The notes: generated from the sequence alone by a model not told the origin. Counted from the first letter of the stretch, positions 26,966-35,297 are shown. The stretch is 64,000 nucleotides of DNA from SZUA-36 sp963801195 (GCA_963801195.1 CAWDDX010000007.1:1240001-1304000), one strand, 5' to 3'. Numbers and translations: made by a program.

Positions 26966-28205
26966 ATCGCAATGCCTCTGCCGGATCGGTTCTCGAGGCG
27001 CGCCAGGCGGGATACAGCGTTGAGAGCAGTGACATACCCAGCGACATCGCAGCGAAAGCAATGACATCGGACTGGCGCAGGTCCGAAGGCAGTTCAGTGA
27101 TGTAGTAGATGTCGGACGGGAACAGGGAGAAACCGAAAATACCTTCGAGGAACGGCACCACGGTCGCTATATTATGGGCCAGCAGGATGCCACCCACCAC
27201 ACCCAGGGCCGTGCCAATCATCCCGATGAGACTGCCCTGTACTACAAAAATCCGCATGATCGTACCGGCGTGCGCACCCATGGTTTTCAGGATCGCGATA
27301 TCGGCCTGCTTGTCGGTAACGACCATGACCAACATGGAAATGATATTAAATGCCGCTACCGCGATAATCAGTGACAGGATCACCCACATCACGGTCTTTT
27401 CGGTTCGCACCGCCTGGAACAGGTTGCCGCGTTCCTGGCTCCAGTCCCTGACCCGGTAAGCACCTTCCAGTTGGTCTGAAATATTTCGTGCCACCAGCCA
27501 GGCCGAATCGAGGTCTTTCAATTTGAGACGAATTCCGCCAATGGAATCTCCCGGCATTCGCAGCAGCCTGGCGGCGTCCTCGATGTGAATCATGGCGAGA
27601 TTGCTGTCGTTCTCATACTCCCCAAACTCGAACATGCCGACCACGGTAAAACGCTTCATCAAGGGACTGGCGCCAAAAGGGCTTGCCTTGAGCCGTGGCG
27701 CAATAACGGTCACCTTGTCACCCGGCCCGACCCTTAAGTGCACGGCAAGGCCTATGCCAAGCACGATGCCGAACTCACCGGCACGCAGGTCGTCCAGTTC
27801 ACCGGCGACCATGTGCGTGGCGACATCCGAAACAGTGGCTTCGTAATCTGGAATAATGCCGCGCAGCAGCGCAGCACTCGATCCGTCGGCCTGCAACCAG
27901 GCGCCAGTCTCGATATAGGGTGCAGCGGCAATGACATCATCGCGCTGGTCGACCTGGCTGATCACTTCACGCCAGTTATCCAGAGGCTTATCAAGCGGCT
28001 GAATAGTGGCATGGGAAATCGCGCCCAGGATGCGGGAACGTAATTCTTTTTCAAAACCGTTCATCACTGAGATCACCGTTATCAACGTGGTCACGCCGAG
28101 CGCAATACCGAGCATTGACGTCAGTGAAATAAAAGAAATGAAATGGTTTTGCTTTTTGGCCCCCAGGTAGCGAAGGCCAATAAAGGCGGACAATGGTTTA
28201 TGCAT
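26958..28205 (-). CDS. lolC: Lipoprotein-releasing ABC transporter permease LolC/LolE
   Basis: A FtsX-type permease of ~415 residues: one N-terminal helix (NHFISFISLTSMLGIALGV), a large periplasmic domain beginning after VMNGFEKELR, and three C-terminal helices. It works with LolD to hand lipoproteins to LolA (encoded at 37706). Only one permease gene is present here, so a LolCD-type transporter with a single permease (LolF-like) is possible. I used the ATG at 28205; an earlier in-frame start at 28226 exists. Confidence 0.92.
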   Translation of the reverse strand: MHKPLSAFIGLRYLGAKKQNHFISFISLTSMLGIALGVTTLITVISVMNGFEKELRSRILGAISHATIQPLDKPLDNWREVISQVDQRDDVIAAAPYIETGAWLQADGSSAALLRGIIPDYEATVSDVATHMVAGELDDLRAGEFGIVLGIGLAVHLRVGPGDKVTVIAPRLKASPFGASPLMKRFTVVGMFEFGEYENDSNLAMIHIEDAARLLRMPGDSIGGIRLKLKDLDSAWLVARNISDQLEGAYRVRDWSQERGNLFQAVRTEKTVMWVILSLIIAVAAFNIISMLVMVVTDKQADIAILKTMGAHAGTIMRIFVVQGSLIGMIGTALGVVGGILLAHNIATVVPFLEGIFGFSLFPSDIYYITELPSDLRQSDVIAFAAMSLGMSLLSTLYPAWRASRTDPAEALRYE

Positions 28206-28312
28206 ACGGGAATTAGACCATAACACCAGGGTTGCAACCAGTTGAATTTATGTACTGGCGCGTAGGTAAAAACAGATAATATCGATCAGGGCTGCAGATA
28301 CGGCATGCAGGT

Positions 28313-29242
28313 TTATGCCAATTTTTCGAGTAAGTCGCCCAACTCGCCCGGTAATGGCGAACTGACAATCTGTTGCTCCCCATCGTTCGTGTAAAACCGA
28401 ACCTGATGCGCGTGCAGGAATATACGCCTGAGGCCTTTTGATTTCCAGAATTTCTGGCGGCCTGCCGGTGAGTAGCGGTCATCGGCCGCCAACGGCAAGC
28501 CCAGGTGAGTGGCGTGAACCCGAATTTGGTGGGTCCGGCCGCTATGCAACTGCGCCTCCGCAAAACTGTATCCGGCGTAATCCTGCAACAGGCGGAAGGT
28601 GGTATGCGCGGGTTTACCGTCGGGATCGACACGCATGAATCCCTGTCCGGAACGCTCAAACTTGCCGATGGGTTCATTGACCTCAACAACTTCCTGTCCG
28701 AGTTTGCCGTCCAGCAGACACAGGTAGCGTTTTTCAACCTGGTCGTTGGTGATCTGGTAATTTAATTCCCGCAAAGCATCGCCATTGAGCGCGAGTAACA
28801 AACAACCACTTGTTTCGCGGTCGAGGCGGTGGACAAGATCGATGTTCATATCCGGCCGCAGCTTGCGCATCGCGTCGATGATGCCCCAGGCCAGACCACT
28901 GCCACCATGAACAGCCATACCGGCCGGCTTGTCAATGACCATGATCCCATGACCTTCATAACAGATGGACTGGTCCAGTAACTGCAGCACGGCCGGTGGA
29001 ATGTCTCCGGGCTTGTTTTCACGCACGGACGCGGGTGGAATGCGGATAATGTCTCCCGTTTCCAGACGCGTGGAGGGTTTTGCCCTGCCGCCGTTCACAC
29101 GCACCTGACCGGTGCGAATAATTCGGTAAAGAACCGAACGGGGCAGCCCTTTCAACCGTGCGCTGAGGAAATTATCCAGTCGCTGACCGTCGCGATCTTC
29201 GGTCACTTTGACCTGGCTGACGGCGGAACTTACTTTGTTCAT
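28313..29242 (-). CDS. rluC: 23S rRNA pseudouridine synthase RluC
   Basis: A 309-residue RluA-family enzyme with an N-terminal S4 RNA-binding domain (GQRLDNFLSARLKGLPRSVL). The catalytic motif HRLDRETSGCLLLA contains the nucleophile Asp. It has a late LHSGRTHQIRVH motif. RluC modifies U955/2504/2580 in E. coli 23S rRNA. It is divergent from rne, the usual gammaproteobacterial arrangement, which supports RluC over RluD. The ATG is at 29242; an upstream TTG at 29248 is less likely. Confidence 0.93.
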   Translation of the reverse strand: MNKVSSAVSQVKVTEDRDGQRLDNFLSARLKGLPRSVLYRIIRTGQVRVNGGRAKPSTRLETGDIIRIPPASVRENKPGDIPPAVLQLLDQSICYEGHGIMVIDKPAGMAVHGGSGLAWGIIDAMRKLRPDMNIDLVHRLDRETSGCLLLALNGDALRELNYQITNDQVEKRYLCLLDGKLGQEVVEVNEPIGKFERSGQGFMRVDPDGKPAHTTFRLLQDYAGYSFAEAQLHSGRTHQIRVHATHLGLPLAADDRYSPAGRQKFWKSKGLRRIFLHAHQVRFYTNDGEQQIVSSPLPGELGDLLEKLA

Positions 29243-29262
29243 TGGCAACTATCCCCAACTCA

Positions 29263-29291
29263 TTGATAGAAAATGAAAAGACTGCTATATT
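29263..29291 (+). promoter_or_regulatory. Probable sigma-70 promoter of rne
   Basis: A TTGATA box at 29263-29268 and TATATT at 29286-29291 are separated by exactly 17 bases. This is the best match in the rluC-rne gap. It would start transcription near 29298, leaving an untranslated leader of about 350 bases before rne. A long leader is known for E. coli rne. Confidence 0.6.
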
Positions 29292-29297
29292 GTGCGG

Positions 29298-29649
29298 GTA
29301 AGGAATTCGCCCTGCCGAATTGCCCTCCGATACCGCCTGATTATCTCACTTTAACCGTGCTTTAAATGGGCAGGACTGCATAGACACAGCGACAGTTTAC
29401 ACGTTGTTTCACTGGCGGAACGTACGAATTCATAAGCTGCCTGACAGCAGTAAAAACTTATTTTTAATGGCAGATTGACAAGCTGCCATTTGAGGCCCGG
29501 ATCATTTTGTTGGTCTGGCTATTAAAACAATATTTGGTGCCCCCGGCAAAGATGCATGGCATCGTCGGGTCAGCTCAGTGGAAATGTGACGCAGAAACGT
29601 CATGTGGTTCCACTGCCGCCCCGTACCGGGGTGCCTGAGGAATAAAAAA
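29298..29649 (+). promoter_or_regulatory. Long structured 5' leader of rne
   Basis: Three stem-loops are visible. The first is AATGGCAG/CTGCCATT at 29466-29490 (8-bp stem, 9-base loop). The second is CAGTGGAA/TTCCACTG at 29576-29615, enclosing a second stem TGACG/CGTCA at 29587-29602. The third is CCCCG/CGGGG at 29619-29631. The Shine-Dalgarno GAGGA lies at 29637-29641, just after the last hairpin. In E. coli, RNase E represses itself by cleaving via hairpins in the rne leader. A similar feedback role here is inferred from position and structure, not from sequence identity. Confidence 0.5.
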
Positions 29650-32454
29650 ATGAAAAGAATGCTGATTAACGCAACTCAGCCAGAAGAGTTGCGTGTAGCA
29701 ATTGCTGAAGGTCAGACTCTGTTTGATCTCGATATAGAAGTCCCCTCACAGGAACAAAAGAAATCAAACGTTTACAAGGGGAAAATCACACGGGTCGAAC
29801 CGTCACTGGAAGCCTGTTTTGTTGATTTTGGTTCATCCCGGCACGGATTTCTGCCACTCAAGGAGATCTGCGATAGCGCCTTTCTGAAGGATGCCGGGAA
29901 AAAAGGTGGCAAACTGGCCATCCGCGACGTGGTTCGCGAAGGTCAGGAAATTATTGTACAGGTTGAAAAAGAAGAGCGCGGCAACAAGGGCGCAGCCCTG
30001 ACAACATATATTTCACTGGCCGGCCGTTACCTTGTGCTGATGCCCACCAACCCCACAGCGGGCGGTGTATCACGGCGCATCATCGGTAATGACCGCGACC
30101 ATTTACGCGAGCAACTTCAAAAGGTCACCACCCCGGACAATGTGGGCATCATCATCCGCACCGCGGGCGTCGGTCGGGATGCGGAAGAACTGCAGTGGGA
30201 CCTCGATTACCTGCTGCAACTGTGGACGGCAATTGAACAGGCCGCGGTCAACCGCCCCGCACCTTTCCTGATCCACCAGGAAAGCAATCTGTTCATACGT
30301 GCGCTGCGTGATCATTTGCGCAACGATATCGGTGAAATCCTCATCGATAATGAGGGTGTATATAACGACGCGCGCGAGTTTATCCAGCAGGTCATGCCGC
30401 ATAATCTGAACAAGCTGAAGTTATATACCGACCAGGTGCCACTATTTAACCGTTACCAGATTGAAAGCCAGATCGAATCGGCATTTGCGCGCACCGTGCA
30501 TCTGCCGGCGGGTGGTGCCATCGTTTTTGACCATACCGAAGCCCTGCTTTCAATAGACATCAACTCGGCCCGGGCAACCAAGGGTCTGGACATTGAAGAC
30601 ACGGCGTTTAGCACAAACATGGAAGCCGCCAAGGAAGTTGCCCGTCAGCTGCGTTTGCGTGACCTCGGTGGATTGATCGTCATCGATTTTATCGATATGA
30701 CCGGCCGCAAGCATCAACGCGAAGTAGAAGAGTGTTTGCGGACTGCCATGCAGATCGACAAGGCCCGGGTTCAGATCGGCCGTATCTCACGTTTTGGGTT
30801 GCTGGAGATGTCACGTCAACGGCTTCGTCCCTCCCTCGGTGAGTCAAGCCAGGAAACCTGCCCGCGCTGTGACGGCCACGGCACCATCCGCAGCGTTGAA
30901 TCACTCGCTTTGTCCATCCTCCGACTCGTGGAAGAAGAAGTCATGAAGGAGTACACCGGACAGATCATTGTCCAGGCGCCGACGGAAGTGATCAATTTTC
31001 TGCATAACGAAAAACGTTCCACATTGGCTGAAGTGGAATCGCGCCACAGGGTTCCGATTGTCATGCTGGCGAACCCGCATCTCGTGACGCCACATTTTGA
31101 AATCCTGCGCGTCAGAAAGTCTGACGTTAGCGATGCCCCCAGCTATACCCGCGTTGAACTGCCGGAAGCCCAGGTGGTGGCCAATGAGCGTACCCAGACC
31201 CATGCCACTGTGCCGGCGGGTCCAGCGGTCACACGGATCGTGCCAGACCGGCCCGCACCTGCCCGACCCGCACCTGTTCCTGCCCGCAGTGAGGAGAAAG
31301 CTCCCGGGTTGTTTGCCCGTCTCGCAAAAATTCTTTTTTCGCACTCGATAGAGGAGAAGAAAGGCAAGCCCGAACAAGCGCAACAGAAAACAGCCCTGGA
31401 CCACAGTCAGCACAACGATCAAAAAGATCGGTCAAGACAGGCGCAGTCCAGCGCCCAGCAATCGAACCGGCGCTCTGGTAATAAACGCGGCGGTTCGGCG
31501 TCCCAGGGCGGCCCTCAATCGTCACAAACACAACGCAAAAAACAGCAACCAAAACAGGCACAGTCGAAGCAAGGCCAGGGTAAGCCAGATCATAAGCAGT
31601 CAACAGCACAGGGCAAACCCGATAAAGCTCATAGCCCGCGGCCACAGGCAAAACAGGACAATGAAGCGCCGGTAAAAGCTGTGAGCGCCGAGGCAAATGA
31701 CAAGAATGTTGCGGAGTCCAAAGAGACGCGGAGTGATAACGCTGGAAATACCAAACCAGGGCAGAAGGAAGGTGGCGGTCGGCGCAGCAGTCGCAGAAGA
31801 CGTTCTCCTTACAAAACGGGAGGCGTAAAGCAACGTCCGGAAACAGCGGAATCTCAATCCGGACCGGCTAAAGATGCCAGTTCGACAGCTGATGCCGCTT
31901 CGGAAGCGCACAAACCGGCAGGGAACACCGCTGACGGAGCTAATCAGTCATCTCCCGCCACCGGGAAACCCAAGTCGGCCGAAGCCGCACCGGCCAAGTC
32001 GGAAGCCCGCGAGGCGGCACCTGCCGTCAAGCAGGCCGATGAAAAGGCATCTTCAAAAGCGCAACCTGCTGAGTCCGCGTCCACTGAGTCGAAGCCCGCC
32101 GGGAACAAGCCGTCTGACTCCGACCAGGCGACCAAAGAGCCCCGTGAGTCCAAACCTGCCAAAAAGAGTGACGCTTCAGACAAGGCAGCAGGCAAAGATA
32201 CAAAGCCTTCGGCAACAGAATCGGAACCTGGTCAATCGGCAAAAGGTGTTGACAAACCGGCCAAACCCAAAAAACGCGCGGCACGTAAGAAGGCAACGCA
32301 CAAGAAAAAGGCCAAAAAGGCCGATGCAAAACCGGCTCCGGATAAGACCCGGGAGTCAACACCGCAGTCAGGCCCGGTGGTATCCGCTGAAAGAGACTCA
32401 AAAGGTATTTACACCCTGAAGCCACCGCCTTCGGAACAAAGTGCGGGCAAGTAA
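29650..32454 (+). CDS. rne: Ribonuclease E
   Basis: A 934-residue endoribonuclease and degradosome scaffold. The catalytic half is standard: an S1 domain from about residue 40, then catalytic aspartates at residues 303 (SIDINS) and 346 (VIDFID). The Zn-link CPRC is at 404-407, the same numbering as E. coli. At ~553-570 an amphipathic helix (LFARLAKILFSHSI) matches the membrane-anchoring segment position. The rest is disordered and rich in Lys, Gln, Ala, Ser and Pro, with an Arg-rich patch (RRSSRRRRSPYK) near 710 and a Lys-rich tail. The true start is the ATG at 29650 behind GAGGA; the in-frame ATG at 29602 falls inside the leader hairpin. Confidence 0.96.
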   Translation: MKRMLINATQPEELRVAIAEGQTLFDLDIEVPSQEQKKSNVYKGKITRVEPSLEACFVDFGSSRHGFLPLKEICDSAFLKDAGKKGGKLAIRDVVREGQEIIVQVEKEERGNKGAALTTYISLAGRYLVLMPTNPTAGGVSRRIIGNDRDHLREQLQKVTTPDNVGIIIRTAGVGRDAEELQWDLDYLLQLWTAIEQAAVNRPAPFLIHQESNLFIRALRDHLRNDIGEILIDNEGVYNDAREFIQQVMPHNLNKLKLYTDQVPLFNRYQIESQIESAFARTVHLPAGGAIVFDHTEALLSIDINSARATKGLDIEDTAFSTNMEAAKEVARQLRLRDLGGLIVIDFIDMTGRKHQREVEECLRTAMQIDKARVQIGRISRFGLLEMSRQRLRPSLGESSQETCPRCDGHGTIRSVESLALSILRLVEEEVMKEYTGQIIVQAPTEVINFLHNEKRSTLAEVESRHRVPIVMLANPHLVTPHFEILRVRKSDVSDAPSYTRVELPEAQVVANERTQTHATVPAGPAVTRIVPDRPAPARPAPVPARSEEKAPGLFARLAKILFSHSIEEKKGKPEQAQQKTALDHSQHNDQKDRSRQAQSSAQQSNRRSGNKRGGSASQGGPQSSQTQRKKQQPKQAQSKQGQGKPDHKQSTAQGKPDKAHSPRPQAKQDNEAPVKAVSAEANDKNVAESKETRSDNAGNTKPGQKEGGGRRSSRRRRSPYKTGGVKQRPETAESQSGPAKDASSTADAASEAHKPAGNTADGANQSSPATGKPKSAEAAPAKSEAREAAPAVKQADEKASSKAQPAESASTESKPAGNKPSDSDQATKEPRESKPAKKSDASDKAAGKDTKPSATESEPGQSAKGVDKPAKPKKRAARKKATHKKKAKKADAKPAPDKTRESTPQSGPVVSAERDSKGIYTLKPPPSEQSAGK

Positions 32455-32497
32455 TTAAGGCCGGTTAAAAGACCCTGGTTCGACAACGCTTTTAAAT

Positions 32498-32523
32498 GTG
32501 CGGCCGGCCTCAGCCGGCCGCAC
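32498..32523. terminator. GC-rich hairpin between convergent rne and response regulator
   Basis: An 11-bp perfect stem, GTGCGGCCGGC/GCCGGCCGCAC, with a CTCA loop, 44 bases after the rne stop. No U-run follows on the plus strand. On the minus strand the hairpin is followed by ATTTAAAA. It may act as a 3' end stabiliser or a weak bidirectional terminator. Confidence 0.45.
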
Positions 32524-32571
32524 GTGGATGACCTGACCTGCTGGCCGGTCGATACAAGCAGTTAACGCATC

Positions 32572-33213
32572 TCAGGCATTTTCGAGCAAACCGTAACGCA
32601 TTGCCATGCGCACGAGTTCAACCTCGCTGCGCGCACCCAACTTTCCCAGTATCCTGTATTTATAGGTTGATATGGTTTTTGGACTCAAACACATCAGAGA
32701 CGCGATATCCGGTATACGACGACCGTCCGTCAGCTTCAGCATCACCTCCATCTCCCGCGCAGATAGGTCTTCAAATGGCGACTCACTGGCCGAACCCTTC
32801 AGCATCGACAATGCAAGCTGTTTTGCGGCCTTGCTGCCGATATAGCGCTGCCCGCTGGCCACCACTTTTATGGCATGTAAAAACTCTTCAGCTTCGCAGT
32901 CACGCGTCAGGTAACCACTCGCCCCGGCATCCATCAGACGTGTCGGATAAGGCGGCTTGGCATGTACCGCCAATACGATGATCCTGGCGTCCGGATGAGT
33001 TCGTTTCAGTTTCCGGGTGATTTCAAAACCGGTCAAGCCGGGTAAGTTGATGCTGAGCAAGATGACATCGGGCCGCTTTTTTCTACAGCGACTGAGCGCC
33101 GCTTCCCCCGATGATGCTTCCGTGATTTGGGTAACTTCACCACTTTGGTCGAGGATATGCCGCAGCCCCGTCCGGACCAATGCCTGATCGTCGATAATAA
33201 GTATTTGAATCAT
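32572..33213 (-). CDS. GacA/UvrY-like response regulator with a degenerate receiver
   Basis: A 213-residue NarL/LuxR-type regulator. Receiver residues are 1-120, with the acidic pair D8-D9 present (LIIDDQ). The phosphoacceptor position 54 is Ser (ILLSINLPG) where the family has Asp. Position 82 (normally Thr/Ser) is Ala (VLAVHA) and position 104 (normally Lys) is Arg (YLTRD). The C-terminal LuxR-type helix-turn-helix is intact (LSAREMEVMLKLTDG, CLSPKTISTYKYRILGKLGA). It probably binds DNA without standard phosphorylation. It is not linked to uvrC, unlike uvrY/gacA. The ATG at 33213 follows GGGGAAG. Confidence 0.85.
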   Translation of the reverse strand: MIQILIIDDQALVRTGLRHILDQSGEVTQITEASSGEAALSRCRKKRPDVILLSINLPGLTGFEITRKLKRTHPDARIIVLAVHAKPPYPTRLMDAGASGYLTRDCEAEEFLHAIKVVASGQRYIGSKAAKQLALSMLKGSASESPFEDLSAREMEVMLKLTDGRRIPDIASLMCLSPKTISTYKYRILGKLGARSEVELVRMAMRYGLLENA

Positions 33214-33500
33214 GTCTTCCCCCCTTGGATTGATTCAGTATTTATGTGAATGTCCCTGACCCGCTCCCCCTTAAGACCGAAAACCCGCGAGCCAACCCCA
33301 ATGGAGTGACTCATGGATTACCTAAACTATAGTTACAGGATTCGGGTCTGTCGACCCCGGTCGAGACTAACCGGCATTTCAAGCCGATTCCCTACAGTCA
33401 TTTCATCCACTTCTCATCCACCGCTGATTCCGGAACCGAATCTGCATTATGTCTCAATATTTCCCAGCAGAGAGAATTGCGCAGTTGCAAATTTGCTGCT
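33214..33500. other. Intergenic gap without recognisable gene
   Basis: The space between the minus-strand regulator and the promoter region of the plus-strand methyltransferase. A 68-codon open frame at 33313-33519 has no signal, motif or ribosome site, and I do not support it. Nothing else is visible apart from moderately AT-rich sequence towards 33480-33530. Confidence 0.4.
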
Positions 33501-33578
33501 TTGCAGCATAATTAAATAAGTTATAATTACAATCTAGGGGGATTGTAAATAAGTACAATCACAATCTGGGGGGATTGG
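33501..33578 (+). promoter_or_regulatory. Promoter and duplicated palindromic box upstream of methyltransferase
   Basis: A perfect TATAAT lies at 33522-33527, with TTGCAG at 33501-33506 (15-base spacer, short). Two 18-base direct repeats follow at 33529-33546 and 33561-33578 (ACAATCTAGGGGGATTGT and a copy with two changes), spaced 32 bases apart. Each is itself an inverted repeat ACAATC/GATTG(T). A third ACAATC sits at 33555-33560. The second copy overlaps the Shine-Dalgarno of the TTG-started gene. This looks like an operator or a duplicated ribosome-site region. Confidence 0.5.
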
Positions 33579-33582
33579 ATTC

Positions 33583-34386
33583 TTGAAAGCGCTTCACTTT
33601 ACGCCAGAAATTACCGACGAACTGGTCAGGGTGCATGAGCAATACCTCGTGCCGGCAGTCTATGCACAATGGGCGGCCAGGGTAGTGGATATTGCTGAGA
33701 TTGAACACGGCCATCATGTGCTCGATGTCGCTTGCGGTACGGGCTCGCTGGCCCGCGCCGCTCTATTTGAAACCGGTCTTTCCGGCAAGGTTGTCGGCCT
33801 CGATATCAGCAAGAAAATGCTTGAATCGGCACACCGCCAATCGCGCCAGATCGACTGGCAGCTCGGCGATGCAACTTCCTTGCCGTTTGAAAAAAATCGT
33901 TTCGACCGGGTCATGTGTCAATTCTCATTGATGTTTATCGCCAACAGGGTGGCGGCGATCAAGGAAATGCTGCGGGTCTGCAAACCGGGCGGTCTCATCG
34001 TGCTGGCCATCTGGGGGCCTTTGCAACGGGGTGGTGCCTACGATGTATTGATCAATATGATAGAGGAGTATTCGGGTTCACATGCCGCGATGAAGATTTC
34101 ATCGCCATGGAAGCTCGGCAAACCCGGCGTAATGGATGCATTGCTGCTTTCAACGGGTGTTGACGAATACGAATGCCACGAACGGGTCGGACAAGCCGCT
34201 TATCCTTCAATGCGGGCGTTTGTCGAAGCCCACCTGCGACTCGCCGACGAATACGATAAATTAAATGAAAATGCAGTCCAGGAAATCATGGCCAACGCAG
34301 CGACACGATTGCATTCATTCCTTGCACCCAATGGTCAATTGATCACACACCTGGATGCAAACATATTTACCGTCAAGGCAAGTTAA
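33583..34386 (+). CDS. UbiE-like class I SAM methyltransferase
   Basis: A 267-residue methyltransferase with motif I HVLDVACGTGSLA, post-I VVGLDISKKMLE, motif II DWQLGDATSLPF and motif III MLRVCKPGGLIVLAIW. These are typical of the UbiE/Methyltransf_11 group acting on small lipophilic molecules. The start is TTG at 33583, preceded by a G-rich Shine-Dalgarno inside the second copy of a repeated box. It appears monocistronic. Substrate unknown. Confidence 0.8.
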   Translation: MKALHFTPEITDELVRVHEQYLVPAVYAQWAARVVDIAEIEHGHHVLDVACGTGSLARAALFETGLSGKVVGLDISKKMLESAHRQSRQIDWQLGDATSLPFEKNRFDRVMCQFSLMFIANRVAAIKEMLRVCKPGGLIVLAIWGPLQRGGAYDVLINMIEEYSGSHAAMKISSPWKLGKPGVMDALLLSTGVDEYECHERVGQAAYPSMRAFVEAHLRLADEYDKLNENAVQEIMANAATRLHSFLAPNGQLITHLDANIFTVKAS

Positions 34387-34469
34387 GCCTCTCTCGCCGT
34401 TTCACCACGGCCGGGTTCTTCGTGCGGCTTGACTTTGATGACAGGCCGTCCGGGCCGTTCGGAGCCAGC

Positions 34470-34754
34470 TCACTCTACCTTGATTTTAATGACCGTCCCG
34501 CCATAGACCGATACGATTGTGTCTATTTTCCTGTTACGTTTGTAAACCCAATTGGAAACGGTCGCATGAACCTGTCGGCCCCGATCATTGACAGTTTCTT
34601 TGCTATTATATTTTCTGACCGGTTTACCACACTTTTCTATAAGTGTATTACTCGTATCGCCATCCTTCACGAGCTTTCTGCCACATCTGAAGCTGTCAGC
34701 CGACAAGGTGCCGGAAAGCAAGACCAAGACCATAAATAGGAACAACCTCTTCAT
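34470..34754 (-). CDS. DUF2845-family secreted protein
   Basis: A 94-residue protein with a signal peptide (MKRLFLFMVLVLLSGTLSA) followed by DSFRCGRKLVKDGDTSNTLI and EKCGKPVRK. This is the two-Cys DUF2845 pattern seen in small periplasmic proteins. The C-terminal half is short beta-like repeats (VYKRNRKIDTIVSVYGGTVIKIKVE). I chose the ATG at 34754 so that the signal peptide is at the N-terminus. Function unknown. It ends 83 bases from the convergent methyltransferase. Confidence 0.75.
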   Translation of the reverse strand: MKRLFLFMVLVLLSGTLSADSFRCGRKLVKDGDTSNTLIEKCGKPVRKYNSKETVNDRGRQVHATVSNWVYKRNRKIDTIVSVYGGTVIKIKVE

Positions 34755-34936
34755 AAACTTTCTATCCCCTGTTAAATCCTCCAACCATGCTAGACCGTAT
34801 CCATGTGCGCTAAATACCCGTATTCCGAATCGAGTGCTGTCGGAAAATATTTAAAATGACGCGGGGTAACTTCAACCGGTGTTGTGAAAGACCGCTTTGC
34901 GGCAGCGGCTTCAGACACAGCCATATGCAGTCAAAT

Positions 34937-34960
34937 AAAAAACCCGCCAGGGGGCGGGTT
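34937..34960 (-). terminator. Terminator-like hairpin, third copy in the tRNA-Ser repeat array
   Basis: Read on the minus strand, AACCCGCC/GGCGGGTT with a 4-base loop followed by a T-run (TTTTATTTG). This is the distal copy of the hairpin found after the tRNA-Ser gene, and is probably where the array transcript ends. Confidence 0.7.
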
Positions 34961-34967
34961 ATTTATT

Positions 34968-35108
34968 TGGCGGAGAGGGTGGGATTGACTCTGGCCTTCC
35001 ATGGCCTTCGCCCTGCGGGCGTCGCCTGCGGCGACGTCTTCCCGGGCTTTCCTGCCCGGTAATTGAACCCAGGTGCTACGCACAGCGTCCTGCATCGAGC
35101 CATCCGCT
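34968..35108 (-). ncRNA. RtT-like RNA, copy distal to tRNA-Ser
   Basis: The minus-strand segment between two hairpins, ending in an 18-base duplicate of the tRNA-Ser 3' end with CCA. It contains three stem-loops: CCGGGC/GCCCGG, GTCGCC/GGCGAC with a 3-base loop, and GCCC/GGGC with a 3-base loop. In E. coli, rtT RNA is released from similar repeats after tyrT during tRNA processing and has been linked to stringent-response effects. I name it by architecture and remembered family features; an Rfam search would decide. Confidence 0.6.
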
Positions 35109-35117
35109 CAGTCAAAT

Positions 35118-35141
35118 AAAAAACCCGCCAGGGGGCGGGTT
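35118..35141 (-). terminator. Terminator-like hairpin, second copy in the array
   Basis: The same AACCCGCC/GGCGGGTT stem and T-run as the copy directly after the tRNA. The loop reads CCCT on the minus strand. It separates the two RtT-like units. Confidence 0.7.
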
Positions 35142-35283
35142 ATTTATTTGGCGGAGAGGGTGGGATGACTCTGGCCTTCCATGGCCTTCGCCCTGCGGGC
35201 GTCGCCTGCGGCGACGTCTTCCCGGGCTTTCCTGCCCGGTAATTGAACCCAGGTGCTACGCACAGCGTCCTGCATCGAGCCAT
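35140..35283 (-). other. Small Arg/Lys/Pro-rich open frame within RtT-like unit (Tpr-like?)
   Basis: The ATG at 35283 opens a 47-codon frame beginning MARCRTLCVAPGFNYRAGKP and ending RVIPPSPPNK. It has many Arg, Lys and Pro residues. The last codons read through the duplicated tRNA 3' end. The distal unit has the equivalent frame with a different last few residues because of its one-base difference. The E. coli tyrT repeats encode a protamine-like protein, Tpr. No strong ribosome site is visible here, so translation is doubtful and the frame may be incidental. Confidence 0.35.
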
Positions 35284-35288
35284 CCGCT
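35149..35288 (-). ncRNA. RtT-like RNA, copy adjacent to tRNA-Ser
   Basis: Nearly identical to the distal copy, with the same three stem-loops and a terminal CCA-bearing tRNA-Ser 3' end duplicate at 35149-35166. It would be transcribed with tRNA-Ser if the intervening hairpin is read through. It differs from the distal copy by one missing T near 35166. Confidence 0.6.
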
Positions 35289-35297
35289 CAGTCAAAT

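Noticed and set aside
29602..29649. An upstream in-frame start for rne (ATG at 29602)
   Set aside because: It lies inside a leader hairpin, lacks a ribosome site and would add 16 residues not seen in RNase E. The ATG at 29650 has GAGGA at the right distance and restores E. coli numbering.
33313..33519. A 68-codon plus-strand frame before the methyltransferase
   Set aside because: No ribosome site, signal or recognisable motif, and it runs into the promoter region.
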